Origin: Arthrobacter sp. PAMC25284
GTDB taxonomy: Bacteria > Actinomycetota > Actinomycetes > Actinomycetales > Micrococcaceae
Assembly (NCBI RefSeq): GCF_019443425.1
Contig: NZ_CP080382.1
Location: forward strand, 2,852,001-2,916,000
Direction: 5' to 3'
Length of the DNA: 64,000 nucleotides
This document shows positions 36,915-45,644 of the stretch, piece by piece (the first letter of the stretch is position 1; each line of letters starts with the position of its first letter). The notes below the pieces were generated by a model. That model made no database searches and was not told the origin of the DNA. It saw nothing but the letters and a program-made list of their open reading frames with translations. The translations under genes and the position numbers were made by a program.

Positions 36915-37835
36915 ATGAACCGGAAGATCACTGTCAGCCTGCCGGATGCGTCGCTGCGCGAGTTCCTCCAGCCGCACCCGGACGTCACCGTTCTCGAATG
37001 GGACTTCGCCGGTGAGCCGCCGCAGTCCCGGATCGACATTGCGGTGCCTCCCTACATGGGCGGTCCGCAGCCCCTGCGGAGTCTGGAGGCTGTGGAAACG
37101 GCGCTGGTGCAGAGCCAGTCGATTGGTTACGACGGGGCCGTGGACTTCCTCCCGGCCGGCCGGGTCCTCGCCAACGCCGCCGGGGTCCATGAAACCTCGA
37201 CGGCGGAACTGGCTCTTGCCTTGATCCTCGCCAGCCAGCGCGAATTCCCCCGCGTGCTGCAGAACCAGCAGGAGGGCCGGTGGGATGCCCGGCCCACCGC
37301 CAGCCTGGCCGACCGCCGCGTCCTGATCGTCGGCTACGGCGGCGTGGGCAAGGCGATCGAGGACCGGCTGCTGCCCTTCGAAGCCAGTGTGACCCGGGTG
37401 GCGAGCCGGGAACGGACGGACGGGCGGGGCCACATCCACGGCATTGCCGGGCTGCACGCGCTGCTGCCGGAGCACGACATCGTGGTGGTGGGGGTTCCGC
37501 TGAGCGATGCCACCCGGCACCTGATTGATGACGCCTTCCTCGCGGCCATGCCGGACGGTGCCCTGATCGTGAACGTTTCCCGGGGGCCGGTGGCGGACAC
37601 GGATGCCCTGGTCCGGCACACCGCCTCCGGACGGATCCGTGCCGCCCTTGACGTCACCGATCCCGAGCCCCTGCCGGAGGATCACCCGCTGTGGCGGACC
37701 CCCGGCGTGATCATCAGCCCGCACGTGGGCGGGGCCAGTTCGGCGATGCGGCCGCGGATGGGACGGCTGCTCCAGCGGCAGATTGAGCTCATGCTGGCGG
37801 GGGAGCCGCCGGTGAATGTGGTGCTGAACGGCTGA
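36915..37835 (+). CDS. D-2-hydroxyacid dehydrogenase family protein
   Basis: 306 residues from the ATG at 36915; the upstream extension lacks a start signal and crosses the inverted repeat. The NAD(P)-binding core is VLIVGYGGVGKAI. The conserved active-site Arg and Glu are in NVSRGPVADTDAL and ALDVTDPEPLPEDHPLW, and the catalytic His in ISPHVGGASS. It reduces or oxidises 2-oxo/2-hydroxy acids; GYGGVGKAIEDRL and the short N-domain suggest the glyoxylate/hydroxypyruvate reductase-like group. The promoter may be leaderless (TAGGCT at 36902). Confidence 0.9.
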   Translation: MNRKITVSLPDASLREFLQPHPDVTVLEWDFAGEPPQSRIDIAVPPYMGGPQPLRSLEAVETALVQSQSIGYDGAVDFLPAGRVLANAAGVHETSTAELALALILASQREFPRVLQNQQEGRWDARPTASLADRRVLIVGYGGVGKAIEDRLLPFEASVTRVASRERTDGRGHIHGIAGLHALLPEHDIVVVGVPLSDATRHLIDDAFLAAMPDGALIVNVSRGPVADTDALVRHTASGRIRAALDVTDPEPLPEDHPLWRTPGVIISPHVGGASSAMRPRMGRLLQRQIELMLAGEPPVNVVLNG

Positions 37836-37845
37836 GGCGCCGAAG

Positions 37846-38781
37846 TCAGAGCCCGAACAATGCCCCGGTGATTTCCTGGGTGAGCTGGTGGATGAGGTCG
37901 ATGCGGGCGTCGCTGTCGGCGTCGTCGGGACCCCAGGTGTAGATCACGACGGCGTAGGTGTGGCCGCCTGCTTCGAGCAGGGCGGCGTCGTGGACGTAGC
38001 CTTCGACCACCCCGTACTTGTGGTGGACCGTGATGCCAGGGTCGAGGGCGGCCGGAATGAGGTCCTCGTCGTTGGTTTGCTGCATGTAGCCCAGCAGCTC
38101 CGCGGTGTGTCCGGCGTCGAGCAGCTTGCCCGTGGCGAGCCGCTGCAGCAGGAGCGCCATGTCCTGAGGGGTCAGGAGGTTCTCTTCCGGGTCGTAGTCG
38201 ATGCCGAGGGAGGTGGCGTAGGCGGTCAGTTCGGGGTAGCCGATGTCCCGCATGAGCAGCAGCCAGGAATCGTCGCTGCTGGTGTTGACCATGGCCTGGA
38301 TCTGGAAGGCGGCGTCGAAGGAACCCAACGGGGCGTCCAGGGACTTCTCTCCGGTTTCCACCAGGTGGTAGTAAGCGGCCGCCGTGAGGATTTTCGCGGT
38401 GCTGGCCGCGGCGTAGGCGGCGTCGTCGCCATAGGTCTGCGGTGTTCCGCCGGCGGTGTCCGTGATAGCGACGCCAATCCGGTGGTCGGGGTTCTCTGCC
38501 ACGATCTTCTGGATCCCGGCGGCAGGGTCGACGGCGGTGTGCGGTGCGGCCCCGGGTGCAGAGTCGGCCACCGGGCCGGCGGCCTGCTTCGATTGGCCGT
38601 GCGGCATACCCGCCAGGAAGCCCGACGCCGGAACCGGCCCCGTGCGGACCGCGGCAAAGGTGAGGACGGCGGCCAGGACCAGTAAGGTGGCGGCCAGGGC
38701 CACGAAAGTGTTGCGCCGGCCGGTGCTGGGTCGGTCGTTGCTGGCCGGTGGTGCGGGCCGGTACGGTCCTCGGTAATTCAT
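37846..38781 (-). CDS. Membrane-anchored serine hydrolase, class A beta-lactamase-like (paralogue of 20110-21057)
   Basis: 311 residues. Signal anchor about 24-46, low-complexity linker, then the same fold as the gene at 20 kb, with long shared stretches (TAKIL, YYHLVE, HKYG, HDAALL). The nucleophile motif is S127-T-A-K130. The second motif reads S168-S-D rather than S-x-N, so the Asn used by lactamases and DD-peptidases is replaced. Catalysis may differ, or it may be a binding protein. It converges with the dehydrogenase. Confidence 0.82.
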   Translation of the reverse strand: MNYRGPYRPAPPASNDRPSTGRRNTFVALAATLLVLAAVLTFAAVRTGPVPASGFLAGMPHGQSKQAAGPVADSAPGAAPHTAVDPAAGIQKIVAENPDHRIGVAITDTAGGTPQTYGDDAAYAAASTAKILTAAAYYHLVETGEKSLDAPLGSFDAAFQIQAMVNTSSDDSWLLLMRDIGYPELTAYATSLGIDYDPEENLLTPQDMALLLQRLATGKLLDAGHTAELLGYMQQTNDEDLIPAALDPGITVHHKYGVVEGYVHDAALLEAGGHTYAVVIYTWGPDDADSDARIDLIHQLTQEITGALFGL

Positions 38782-38981
38782 GCGGCGGGAACTTTCGCTT
38801 CAGGCGGGGGTTTCCTTGAACGTTAGCCGCCGCAGCGGCGTTTCCACGGAAGATGACGGGGTGTTCCGGGCCCGGCTGGATTTCCCCGCCTGGATTCCCC
38901 GCCAACGATTGCCCACAGCAACCGGTCGTAAACTGGCTCTCGAACCACTGTGTGTGGGTGGACCCCTGGGCGGGAGGCCGG

Positions 38982-40724
38982 ATGCTCTGGAAACTGCTGG
39001 TCGAATACCTGCGGCCGCACCGCGGGCTGCTGCTCGCCGTCGTCGTCTTCCAGCTGGCGCAGTCCATCGCATCCCTGTACCTGCCCACCCTGAACGCGGA
39101 CATCATCGATGAGGGCGTCGCGAAAGGGGACACCGGGTACATCCTGCGGGTCGGGACCCTGATGCTGGTCATCACCGTGGTCCAGATAGCCTGCGCCGTC
39201 ACGGCCGTGTACTTCGGTGCGAAGGCCGCCATGGGGGTGGGCCGGGACCTGCGCGGCGCCATCTTCACCCGGGTGGGGGCGTTCTCCGAACAGGAGGTCA
39301 CCCGCTTCGGCGCGCCGTCCCTGATCACCCGCTCCACGAACGACGTCCAGCAGGTCCAGCAGCTCGTGCTGATGGGCGCCACCCTCATGGTCGCCGCGCC
39401 CATGCTGAGCATCGGCGGGGTGATCATGGCGGTGCGCCAGGACGTGCAGCTGTCCTGGCTGATCGCCGTGAGCGTGCCGGCGCTGCTGGCCGCCGTCGGG
39501 CTCATCATCACCCGGATGGTGCCGCTGTTCCGGCTCATGCAGGCCCGGATCGACACCGTCAACCGGGTCCTGCGCGAACAGCTCACCGGCATCCGGGTGG
39601 TGCGGGCCTTCGTCCGGGAGGACGTCGAGACCGCCCGGTTCGGGAAGGCCAACGCGGACGTCACGGACACGGCCCTGCGCGCCGGCCGGCTCATGGCGCT
39701 CGCGTTCCCCACGGTGATGCTGGTCCTGAACGTCTCCTCCGTGGCCGTGATCTGGTTCGGCTCCTTCCGGATCCAGGACGGCTCCATGCAAGTGGGCACG
39801 CTGATCGCGTTCCTGAGCTACCTCATGCAGATCCTGATGTCCGTCATGATGGCCACGTTTATGGCGATCATGATCCCGCGCGCGGCCGTCTCCGCGGACC
39901 GGATCGGGGCGGTGCTGGGCACCGAGTCCAGCGTCCGGCCGCCGCTGAACCCTGTCGGGTTCGGTGCCGGCCGGACCGGGCGCGGGGAACTGGAACTGCG
40001 CGGCGTCGGCTTCGCCTACCCGGGGGCCGACCAGCCCGTCCTGGCCGGGATCAGCTTCACCGCCCGGGCCGGGCAGACGACGGCGATCATCGGGGCCACC
40101 GGCTCCGGCAAAACCACCCTGGTGAACCTCATGCCGCGGCTTTTCGACGCCACGGACGGTGCCGTCCTGATCGACGGCGTGGACGTGCGCGAGCTGGACC
40201 CGGACCTGCTCTGGGGACACATCGGCCTGGTCCCGCAAAAGCCCTACCTGTTCTCCGGGACGGTCCGCAGCAACCTGCTCTACGGCAAACCCGACGCCAC
40301 CGAGGACGAGCTGTGGCGGGCGCTGTCCATCGCGCAGGCGGAGGGCTTTGTCCGCGAGATGGAGGGCGGCCTGGACGCGTCGGTCTCCCAAGGCGGCACC
40401 AACGTTTCCGGCGGGCAGCGGCAGCGGATCGCGATCGCCCGGGCGCTCGTGAAACGGCCCGAGCTGTACATTTTTGACGACTCGTTCTCCTCGCTGGACA
40501 CCGCCACGGATGCCAGGCTCCGGCAGGCGCTCCGGAGGCACACCGCCGGGGCCACCCTGGTCATAATCGCCCAGCGCGTCTCCAGCATCACCGACGCGGA
40601 TCAGATCCTGGTGCTCGACGGCGGCCGGCTCGAGGGGCGCGGCACGCATGCGGAGCTGCTGGAGACTTCGGAGACGTACCAGGAGATCGTGAACTCGCAG
40701 CTGGCGGCGGAGGAGACGGTATGA
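38982..40724 (+). CDS. ABC exporter subunit with degenerate catalytic residues
   Basis: 580 residues from the ATG at 38982 with GGGAGG upstream. Six membrane helices (about 15-300) and an ATPase with Walker A GATGSGKTT (near 371) and a normal signature VSGGQRQR (near 475). Walker B reads YIFDDSFSSLD (Asp where the catalytic Glu belongs) and the switch is IIAQRVS (Gln for His). These changes mark the subunit that supplies the non-hydrolysing site's Walker motifs in heterodimeric exporters. It overlaps its partner by 4 nt (ATGA). Confidence 0.92.
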   Translation: MLWKLLVEYLRPHRGLLLAVVVFQLAQSIASLYLPTLNADIIDEGVAKGDTGYILRVGTLMLVITVVQIACAVTAVYFGAKAAMGVGRDLRGAIFTRVGAFSEQEVTRFGAPSLITRSTNDVQQVQQLVLMGATLMVAAPMLSIGGVIMAVRQDVQLSWLIAVSVPALLAAVGLIITRMVPLFRLMQARIDTVNRVLREQLTGIRVVRAFVREDVETARFGKANADVTDTALRAGRLMALAFPTVMLVLNVSSVAVIWFGSFRIQDGSMQVGTLIAFLSYLMQILMSVMMATFMAIMIPRAAVSADRIGAVLGTESSVRPPLNPVGFGAGRTGRGELELRGVGFAYPGADQPVLAGISFTARAGQTTAIIGATGSGKTTLVNLMPRLFDATDGAVLIDGVDVRELDPDLLWGHIGLVPQKPYLFSGTVRSNLLYGKPDATEDELWRALSIAQAEGFVREMEGGLDASVSQGGTNVSGGQRQRIAIARALVKRPELYIFDDSFSSLDTATDARLRQALRRHTAGATLVIIAQRVSSITDADQILVLDGGRLEGRGTHAELLETSETYQEIVNSQLAAEETV

Positions 40725-42763
40725 GCCGCACCGAGAAGGCCACGACGCCGGCCGCCTCCTCGTCCGCTGGTGGCGCTGGGGGCGCTGGTGGGGGCAACGG
40801 GTCTGGCGGCAACGGCGAGCGGATTCCGCGGCCGGCCGGCGGACCCGGGCGCGGCGGCCCGTTCGCGGGAATGAATATTCCCGCGGAAAAGGCGATGCGC
40901 TTCGGCCCCTCCGCCAAGCGGTTGCTGGGGGAGCTGCACCCCGAGCGGCTGTGGCTGACGCTGGTAGTGGCGCTCGCCGTCGTGAGCGTGACGTTCTCGG
41001 TGATCGGACCCCGGCTCCTCGGCGAGGGCACCAACCTGATTTTCGCCGGTGTTGTGTCCCGGGACCTGCCCGCCGGGGTTAGTAAGGCCGAGCTGCTCGC
41101 GCAGTTGCGCGCGTCGGGGGAGAACCAGCGGGCGGACATGCTCAGCGCGATGACGCTGACGCCGGGCACCGGGATCGACTTCACGGCGCTGTCCACTGTG
41201 CTGCTGTGGGCGCTCGCGCTGTATGTGCTGGCGTCGGCGTTTATGTGGATGCAGGCATACATCCTGAACGGAATCGTGCAGCGCACCGTGTACCGGCTGC
41301 GGGAGCGGATCGAGGCGAAGATCAACCGTCTGCCGCTGCGCTACTTCGACTCGGTGCAGCGCGGGGAACTGCTCAGCCGGGTCACGAACGACGTGGACAA
41401 CGTCTCGCAAAGCCTGCAGCAGTCCATCAGCCAGGCGGTGACCTCGCTGTTGACGGTGCTGGGGGTGCTGGTGATGATGTTCCTGCTCTCGCCCACGCTG
41501 GCACTGATCGCGCTCGTGACGATTCCCCTGACCCTCGTGACCACCGCGCTGATCGCGAAGCGTTCGCAGAAGCTGTTCGTGGCGCAGTGGAAGCACACCG
41601 GCGAGCTCAACGGCCAGATCGAGGAGACCTACACCGGGCACGCACTCGTGAAGGTCTTCGGCCGGCAGCGCGAGGTGGAGGAAACATTCCGGCAGAAGAA
41701 TACGGAGCTGTACCAGGCGAGCTTCGGCGCGCAGTTCGTGTCCGGGCTGATCATGCCGGCCATGACATTCATCGGGAACCTCGTCTATGTGGGCATCGCC
41801 GTGGTGGGCGGCCTGCAGGTCGCTATCGGGGCGATGCAGCTCGGCGATGTTCAGGCGTTCATCCAGTACTCGCGGCAGTTCACCCAGCCGCTGGCCCAGC
41901 TGGGGTCCATGGCGAACCTGCTGCAGTCCGGCGTAGCCTCGGCCGAGCGGGTGTTCGACCTGCTGGACACCGAGGAGCAGCTGAGCGACCCGGACTTGGC
42001 GTTGACGCCGGAGGTGACCCGCGGGCGGCTGGAGTTCGAGGACGTCTCGTTCTCCTACTCGCCGGACAAGCCGCTGATCTCATCGTTGAACCTGGTGGCC
42101 GAACCGGGGCAGACGGTGGCGATCGTCGGCCCCACGGGGGCGGGGAAGACGACACTGGTGAACCTGATGATGCGCTTCTACGAGCTGGATGGAGGCCGGA
42201 TCACGCTCGACGGCGTGGACGTCACTGTGATGGCCCGGCACGAACTGCGCTCGCGGATGGGCATGGTCCTCCAGGACACGTGGCTGTTCGGCGGGACCAT
42301 CCGGGACAACATCGCCTACGGCCGGCCCTCTGCTACCGAGGCCGAGATTCTGGAGGCGGCGAAGGCGACCTTCGTGGACCGGTTCGTGCACTCCCTGCCG
42401 GACGGCTATGACACCGTGCTCGACGACGAGGGGTCCAACGTGTCCGCGGGGGAGAAACAGCTGCTGACCATCGCCCGGGCGTTCCTGTCCCGGCCGTCGG
42501 TGCTGATTCTGGACGAGGCGACTTCTTCCGTGGATACCCGGACCGAGGTGCTGGTGCAGAAGGCGATGAGCGCGCTGCGGTCTGACCGTACTTCTTTTGT
42601 CATTGCGCACCGCCTGTCCACCATCCGCGACGCCGACCTCATCCTGGTGATGGAAGCCGGCCAGATCGTGGAGCAGGGGACGCATACGGGGCTTCTGTCG
42701 GCGGGCGGGGCGTATGCGGCGCTGTACGAGGCGCAGTTCGCGGCTCCCGTGGCGGAGGTTTAA
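40721..42763 (+). CDS. ABC exporter subunit with catalytic ATPase, partner of the preceding gene
   Basis: 680 residues. A Gly/Ser-rich N-terminal extension of about 50 residues is followed by six helices and an unusually long first extracellular loop (about 100-160). The ATPase has Walker A GPTGAGKTT (near 469), Walker B LILDEATSSVD with catalytic Glu (near 596) and switch FVIAHRLS, but its signature is VSAGEKQLL instead of LSGGQ. Paired with the upstream subunit this gives one canonical and one degenerate site. It is likely a multidrug or lipid exporter; the substrate is unknown. Confidence 0.93.
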   Translation: MSRTEKATTPAASSSAGGAGGAGGGNGSGGNGERIPRPAGGPGRGGPFAGMNIPAEKAMRFGPSAKRLLGELHPERLWLTLVVALAVVSVTFSVIGPRLLGEGTNLIFAGVVSRDLPAGVSKAELLAQLRASGENQRADMLSAMTLTPGTGIDFTALSTVLLWALALYVLASAFMWMQAYILNGIVQRTVYRLRERIEAKINRLPLRYFDSVQRGELLSRVTNDVDNVSQSLQQSISQAVTSLLTVLGVLVMMFLLSPTLALIALVTIPLTLVTTALIAKRSQKLFVAQWKHTGELNGQIEETYTGHALVKVFGRQREVEETFRQKNTELYQASFGAQFVSGLIMPAMTFIGNLVYVGIAVVGGLQVAIGAMQLGDVQAFIQYSRQFTQPLAQLGSMANLLQSGVASAERVFDLLDTEEQLSDPDLALTPEVTRGRLEFEDVSFSYSPDKPLISSLNLVAEPGQTVAIVGPTGAGKTTLVNLMMRFYELDGGRITLDGVDVTVMARHELRSRMGMVLQDTWLFGGTIRDNIAYGRPSATEAEILEAAKATFVDRFVHSLPDGYDTVLDDEGSNVSAGEKQLLTIARAFLSRPSVLILDEATSSVDTRTEVLVQKAMSALRSDRTSFVIAHRLSTIRDADLILVMEAGQIVEQGTHTGLLSAGGAYAALYEAQFAAPVAEV

Positions 42764-42985
42764 GGGCGCTGGATGGCCAGGCGGGACCATCACGTATCTG
42801 GATGGAATTTTTCACGCCGAAGAGAGCCCGGAATGGGTTGCGGCCGGGGACCGTCCAGGGAAGTCGACGGCCGTACAGAGTGCCTCACTGCGGCCGGGTC
42901 GCCTTGTGGGGGACGTTGCTGGTCAAGGAACTCTCAGCGGCCCCGACATAGTCCCGCCGCCGCCGCTTGTATGCTGGCCGCGAGT

Positions 42986-43507
42986 TCAGCTTCCGGTGCG
43001 CAACCGGTCGCGTGCGCATTCCACAACGGCGGACAAGTCGATCCCGTAGACCGCCCCTTCGCCGGAACCGTACTCCTCGAGTCGGGAGGCCCCGCGTTCG
43101 ACGAGCCGGAGCGCACCGATGCTGTTCCCCCGGGCGGCGTGTGTGAGCCCGACGCAGATCTGGGCGAGACCCTGCCAAAGGTTGCGTTCTTCGGCCGGCC
43201 CGGCTTTCCAGCGGGCCTCGAGGACCTCATGGGCGGCGAAGGGCCGGCCTGCTTCGACCAGGCTCCGGGCCGAGGTAAGCGTCTGCGCCGGCGGCAGCGG
43301 CTCTTCCGAGACGGGCTCGACGCCGGCGTTTCCGTACGGCAGCGGCTCTTCCGAGACGGGCTCGACGCCGGCGTTTCCGTACGGCAGCGGCTCTTCCGAG
43401 ACGGGCTCGACGCCGGCGTTTCCGTACGGCAGCGGCCGTCCAAGGGCGTCACGCGGCCGGGCCTGCCGAGGGCGACTGGAAGCATCACGATCTCTGTCAC
43501 CGGTCAC
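42986..43507 (-). CDS. DUF309 domain protein with a three-copy 15-residue repeat
   Basis: 173 residues from the GTG at 43507, placed by comparison with the paralogue at 55353. The N-terminus VTGDRDRDASSRPRQARPRDALGR is followed by three identical copies of a 15-residue unit PLPYGNAGVEPVSEE, then the DUF309 domain (ARSLVEAGRPFAAHEVLEARWKAGP, ERNLWQGLAQICVGLTHAARGN). The His-Glu in AAHEVLE and the Gln/His later are the conserved DUF309 polar residues. It overlaps a 15-residue upstream ORF by 4 nt. Function unknown. Confidence 0.8.
   Translation of the reverse strand: MTGDRDRDASSRPRQARPRDALGRPLPYGNAGVEPVSEEPLPYGNAGVEPVSEEPLPYGNAGVEPVSEEPLPPAQTLTSARSLVEAGRPFAAHEVLEARWKAGPAEERNLWQGLAQICVGLTHAARGNSIGALRLVERGASRLEEYGSGEGAVYGIDLSAVVECARDRLRTGS
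43293..43427. repeat. Three identical 45-bp tandem repeats inside the DUF309 gene
   Basis: Units 43293-43337, 43338-43382 and 43383-43427 are identical, followed by an 8-nt partial fourth copy. 45 nt is 15 codons, so copy-number change keeps the frame. The paralogue at 55 kb has the unit once. Confidence 0.95.
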
Positions 43508-43551
43508 TGCCGCTTCCACCCCGGGCGTACCTGGACCTTGCCAACATTCAT
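43504..43551 (-). CDS. 15-residue leader ORF coupled to the DUF309 gene
   Basis: ATG at 43551 to TGA at 43504, encoding MNVGKVQVRPGWKRQ. Its stop overlaps the GTG of the DUF309 gene (GTGA). The paralogue at 55 kb has an equal-length, similar leader (MKVAKVHRHSERKLQ) with the same overlap, which supports real translation. It probably couples or regulates translation of the DUF309 protein. Confidence 0.5.
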   Translation of the reverse strand: MNVGKVQVRPGWKRQ

Positions 43552-43885
43552 GTGCCCCATGGTATGACCGCACCGGACCGAAAGTAGCTCCCGCCCGCCC
43601 GACACGGACGAAACCTTTGACCAATCGATAAGACTCGAGATGACGCGGTCCCAACTTGTTGTGTGTGCTTCGGGCGCCCAGTTTCCGTACTTTTGCCCGA
43701 CGTCCGCGGATGTCGCGGGCCGTGACACCCGGCACGGACGCAGTCCGCCCGCACGCGGGGTGCACTGGGCAGGAGGAAGGGCCGCGGCCGCCTTGGCGAT
43801 CGCCTGCTCGCGTGATTCCGGGAGTTGGAGTCCCGGGCGCGGTTCGGGCTGGCCGGCGGCTCGGTCAGGAAGGTGTTGGACAGGC
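43552..43885. other. Intergenic region upstream of the DUF309 gene
   Basis: About 330 nt with no convincing gene. It should contain the promoter of the minus-strand DUF309 unit and the end of the GAF-EAL transcript. Frames here show no conserved segments. Confidence 0.45.
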
Positions 43886-45076
43886 CTATGCATGGAACAG
43901 GTCTGCGGGATCAAGGGTGGGGCGTCCCAGCAGGTAGCCTTGGGCGGCGGTGATCCCGAGCTCGCGGGCGGTTTTCAAATCCGGGGTGGTTTCAACGCCT
44001 TCGGCGACGGTTGCGGCGCCGAGGTCCTCGGCGAGGGCGGTGAAGGCCCGAACGGCGCTGCGGCGCGAGCGGTTTAAGGCCATGCCGTTGATGAGAGACC
44101 GGTCGATCTTGATAATGTCTGGACGCAGTTCCACGATGTGGTGGAGGGAAGCGTAGCCGGCTCCGGCATCGTCGATAGCCAGGCGCAGTCCTTGTTCGCG
44201 CAGGGGCGCCAGGCTGCGCCTGAGCGTCTCGTAGCTCTCCACGGCAGCGGTTTCCGTGACCTCAAGGACGATTCTTCCCAGGTCCAGATCGGGCCGGTCG
44301 ACGGCCCGGCTCGACAGCTCGAGGGCGGCGGCTGGGCTCAGGTTCACGGCGAGATACTGGTCGGTGGCCAATCGGGGAAGGACCGTGATCGCGCAACGCA
44401 CGGCGAGTGCTTCGAGGTCGACACCCAGCCCGGCGGCATGGGCGGTCTGGAAGATGACGTCGGGGGGACCGGCCGAGAACCGTGATAACGCCTCAAGTCC
44501 AAGCCGCCGGCCGTCGTGCAGGTTCACTATCGGCTGGTAAGCGATCGCGATTGACTGTGTGGTCAGGATCCCCGCAATGAGTGAGCGCTCCTGGTTCAAC
44601 CGGTGTTGGCTGTCCAGCTCCTCGACCAGCACTTCGGCCAACAGCGCCATAAAGCCCACATCCCGTGAACTCAACGACTCGGCGTTGTGACCCAAACAGC
44701 AGAATGTGCCGTAAAGGCTTCCATCCGAGAGGCGCAGGGGAACACCGATATAGCTGCCGATACGCCGGTCGATGGTCGTGGCCAGATCCCGTACCACCGG
44801 TTCCGCCGCGCTGTCCGGTACGGCATTGGGAATATGCCCCTCAACCATTTTCTGGCAGTAGGTGGTCGGCAACTCAGGTCCGTCGCCAAGGGTGATTCCG
44901 AAGGATTCCGCGTCGCCGTCCGCTGCCCGGTAGATCTGTTTGTCCGAAGTGAATTGAGAGAGGAACGAGACTTCCATCTGCAAATGGGTCCTGGCCAGTT
45001 CCAGCACCCGCTCGATTTTCAGGGTCACCAGCCCGGCCAGAGCACCGCTTGATGGCGTGACAACTTCGGTGTTCAT
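43886..45076 (-). CDS. GAF-EAL cyclic-di-GMP phosphodiesterase
   Basis: 396 residues from the ATG at 45076; a start 19 codons upstream is possible. Residues about 15-160 form a GAF domain (LQMEVSFLSQF, YCQKMVEGHIPN, YIGVPLRLSDGSLYGTFCCL). The EAL domain shows EAL (near 195), NLSP, EVTET, DDAGAGYASL, KIDRSLI and EGVET, all residues needed for metal binding and hydrolysis. It should degrade c-di-GMP under control of a small ligand or redox signal at GAF. It is soluble and the third of a run of minus-strand c-di-GMP/motility-like genes. Confidence 0.9.
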   Translation of the reverse strand: MNTEVVTPSSGALAGLVTLKIERVLELARTHLQMEVSFLSQFTSDKQIYRAADGDAESFGITLGDGPELPTTYCQKMVEGHIPNAVPDSAAEPVVRDLATTIDRRIGSYIGVPLRLSDGSLYGTFCCLGHNAESLSSRDVGFMALLAEVLVEELDSQHRLNQERSLIAGILTTQSIAIAYQPIVNLHDGRRLGLEALSRFSAGPPDVIFQTAHAAGLGVDLEALAVRCAITVLPRLATDQYLAVNLSPAAALELSSRAVDRPDLDLGRIVLEVTETAAVESYETLRRSLAPLREQGLRLAIDDAGAGYASLHHIVELRPDIIKIDRSLINGMALNRSRRSAVRAFTALAEDLGAATVAEGVETTPDLKTARELGITAAQGYLLGRPTLDPADLFHA

Positions 45077-45644
45077 GTGTGGCCCCCCGACCATCGGCGG
45101 ATGCCTCGGCATGAGATCCGTTGCGGCAACCATAGTTCATGCCGGATGGCAGCATAAACGCATTACGAATTATCGGTAATTTGCCGGACTCATCGGATTC
45201 CTCTTCTAGCGGACGTAACTTAGGCTGTCGGAATGCTGCCGTTCCAACCCGGCGAGAATCCGTAGGGAACGAGGTCGGTGCCGCCGCCGAGGTAGCCGGT
45301 TTCATCCGTCCTCTAAACCGGACCGACGGCCGTGCCGGGCTTTCTTCTGACGGACGCCGGCATGCGGACAATTGTCGAAGTGACGCCGGGGCAATTTCAG
45401 ACCTCGTGCCGCGGCCAGGACGACGTCCGGTCTGCGGTGCATCCGATCCTCAGTGTGTTCCGTGAGCGTTCCGGACGACGGGCCCCTGACCCTGGCGACG
45501 GCTCTTTGGCCGGTTCTGTCGGCCCCGGCAACCACGGGGCTCGAGCATTTCCGCGTATAACCCCCGACACTGTGGGCAGCGTTGGTGTTCTGTCCCCTTC
45601 CAGGGTGCTGGTTCCTCTTCTTATTGGATTGGACCGGCCCGAAG
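45077..45644. other. Non-coding gap between the FlgN-like gene and the GAF-EAL gene
   Basis: About 570 nt without a convincing ORF. It holds an imperfect inverted repeat ATTAC-N9-GTAAT (45162-45180), probably in the GAF-EAL promoter region. The length suggests a leader or an unrecognised RNA, but I could not identify a known class. Confidence 0.45.

Noticed and set aside
36774..37724. N-terminal extension of the thioredoxin lipoprotein frame
   Set aside because: It is antisense to the 2-hydroxyacid dehydrogenase, and the GTG at 36773 opens a proper lipoprotein signal.
38823..40649. 608-codon open frame antisense to the first ABC exporter subunit
   Set aside because: The plus-strand gene has complete ABC motifs. 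The antisense product is His/Asp/Arg-rich low complexity typical of shadows.
45249..45262. Sequence resembling the cobalamin riboswitch B12 box (CCGGCGAGAATCCG)
   Set aside because: The downstream part of the box does not match, the strand points away from any plus-strand gene, and no supporting stems were found.
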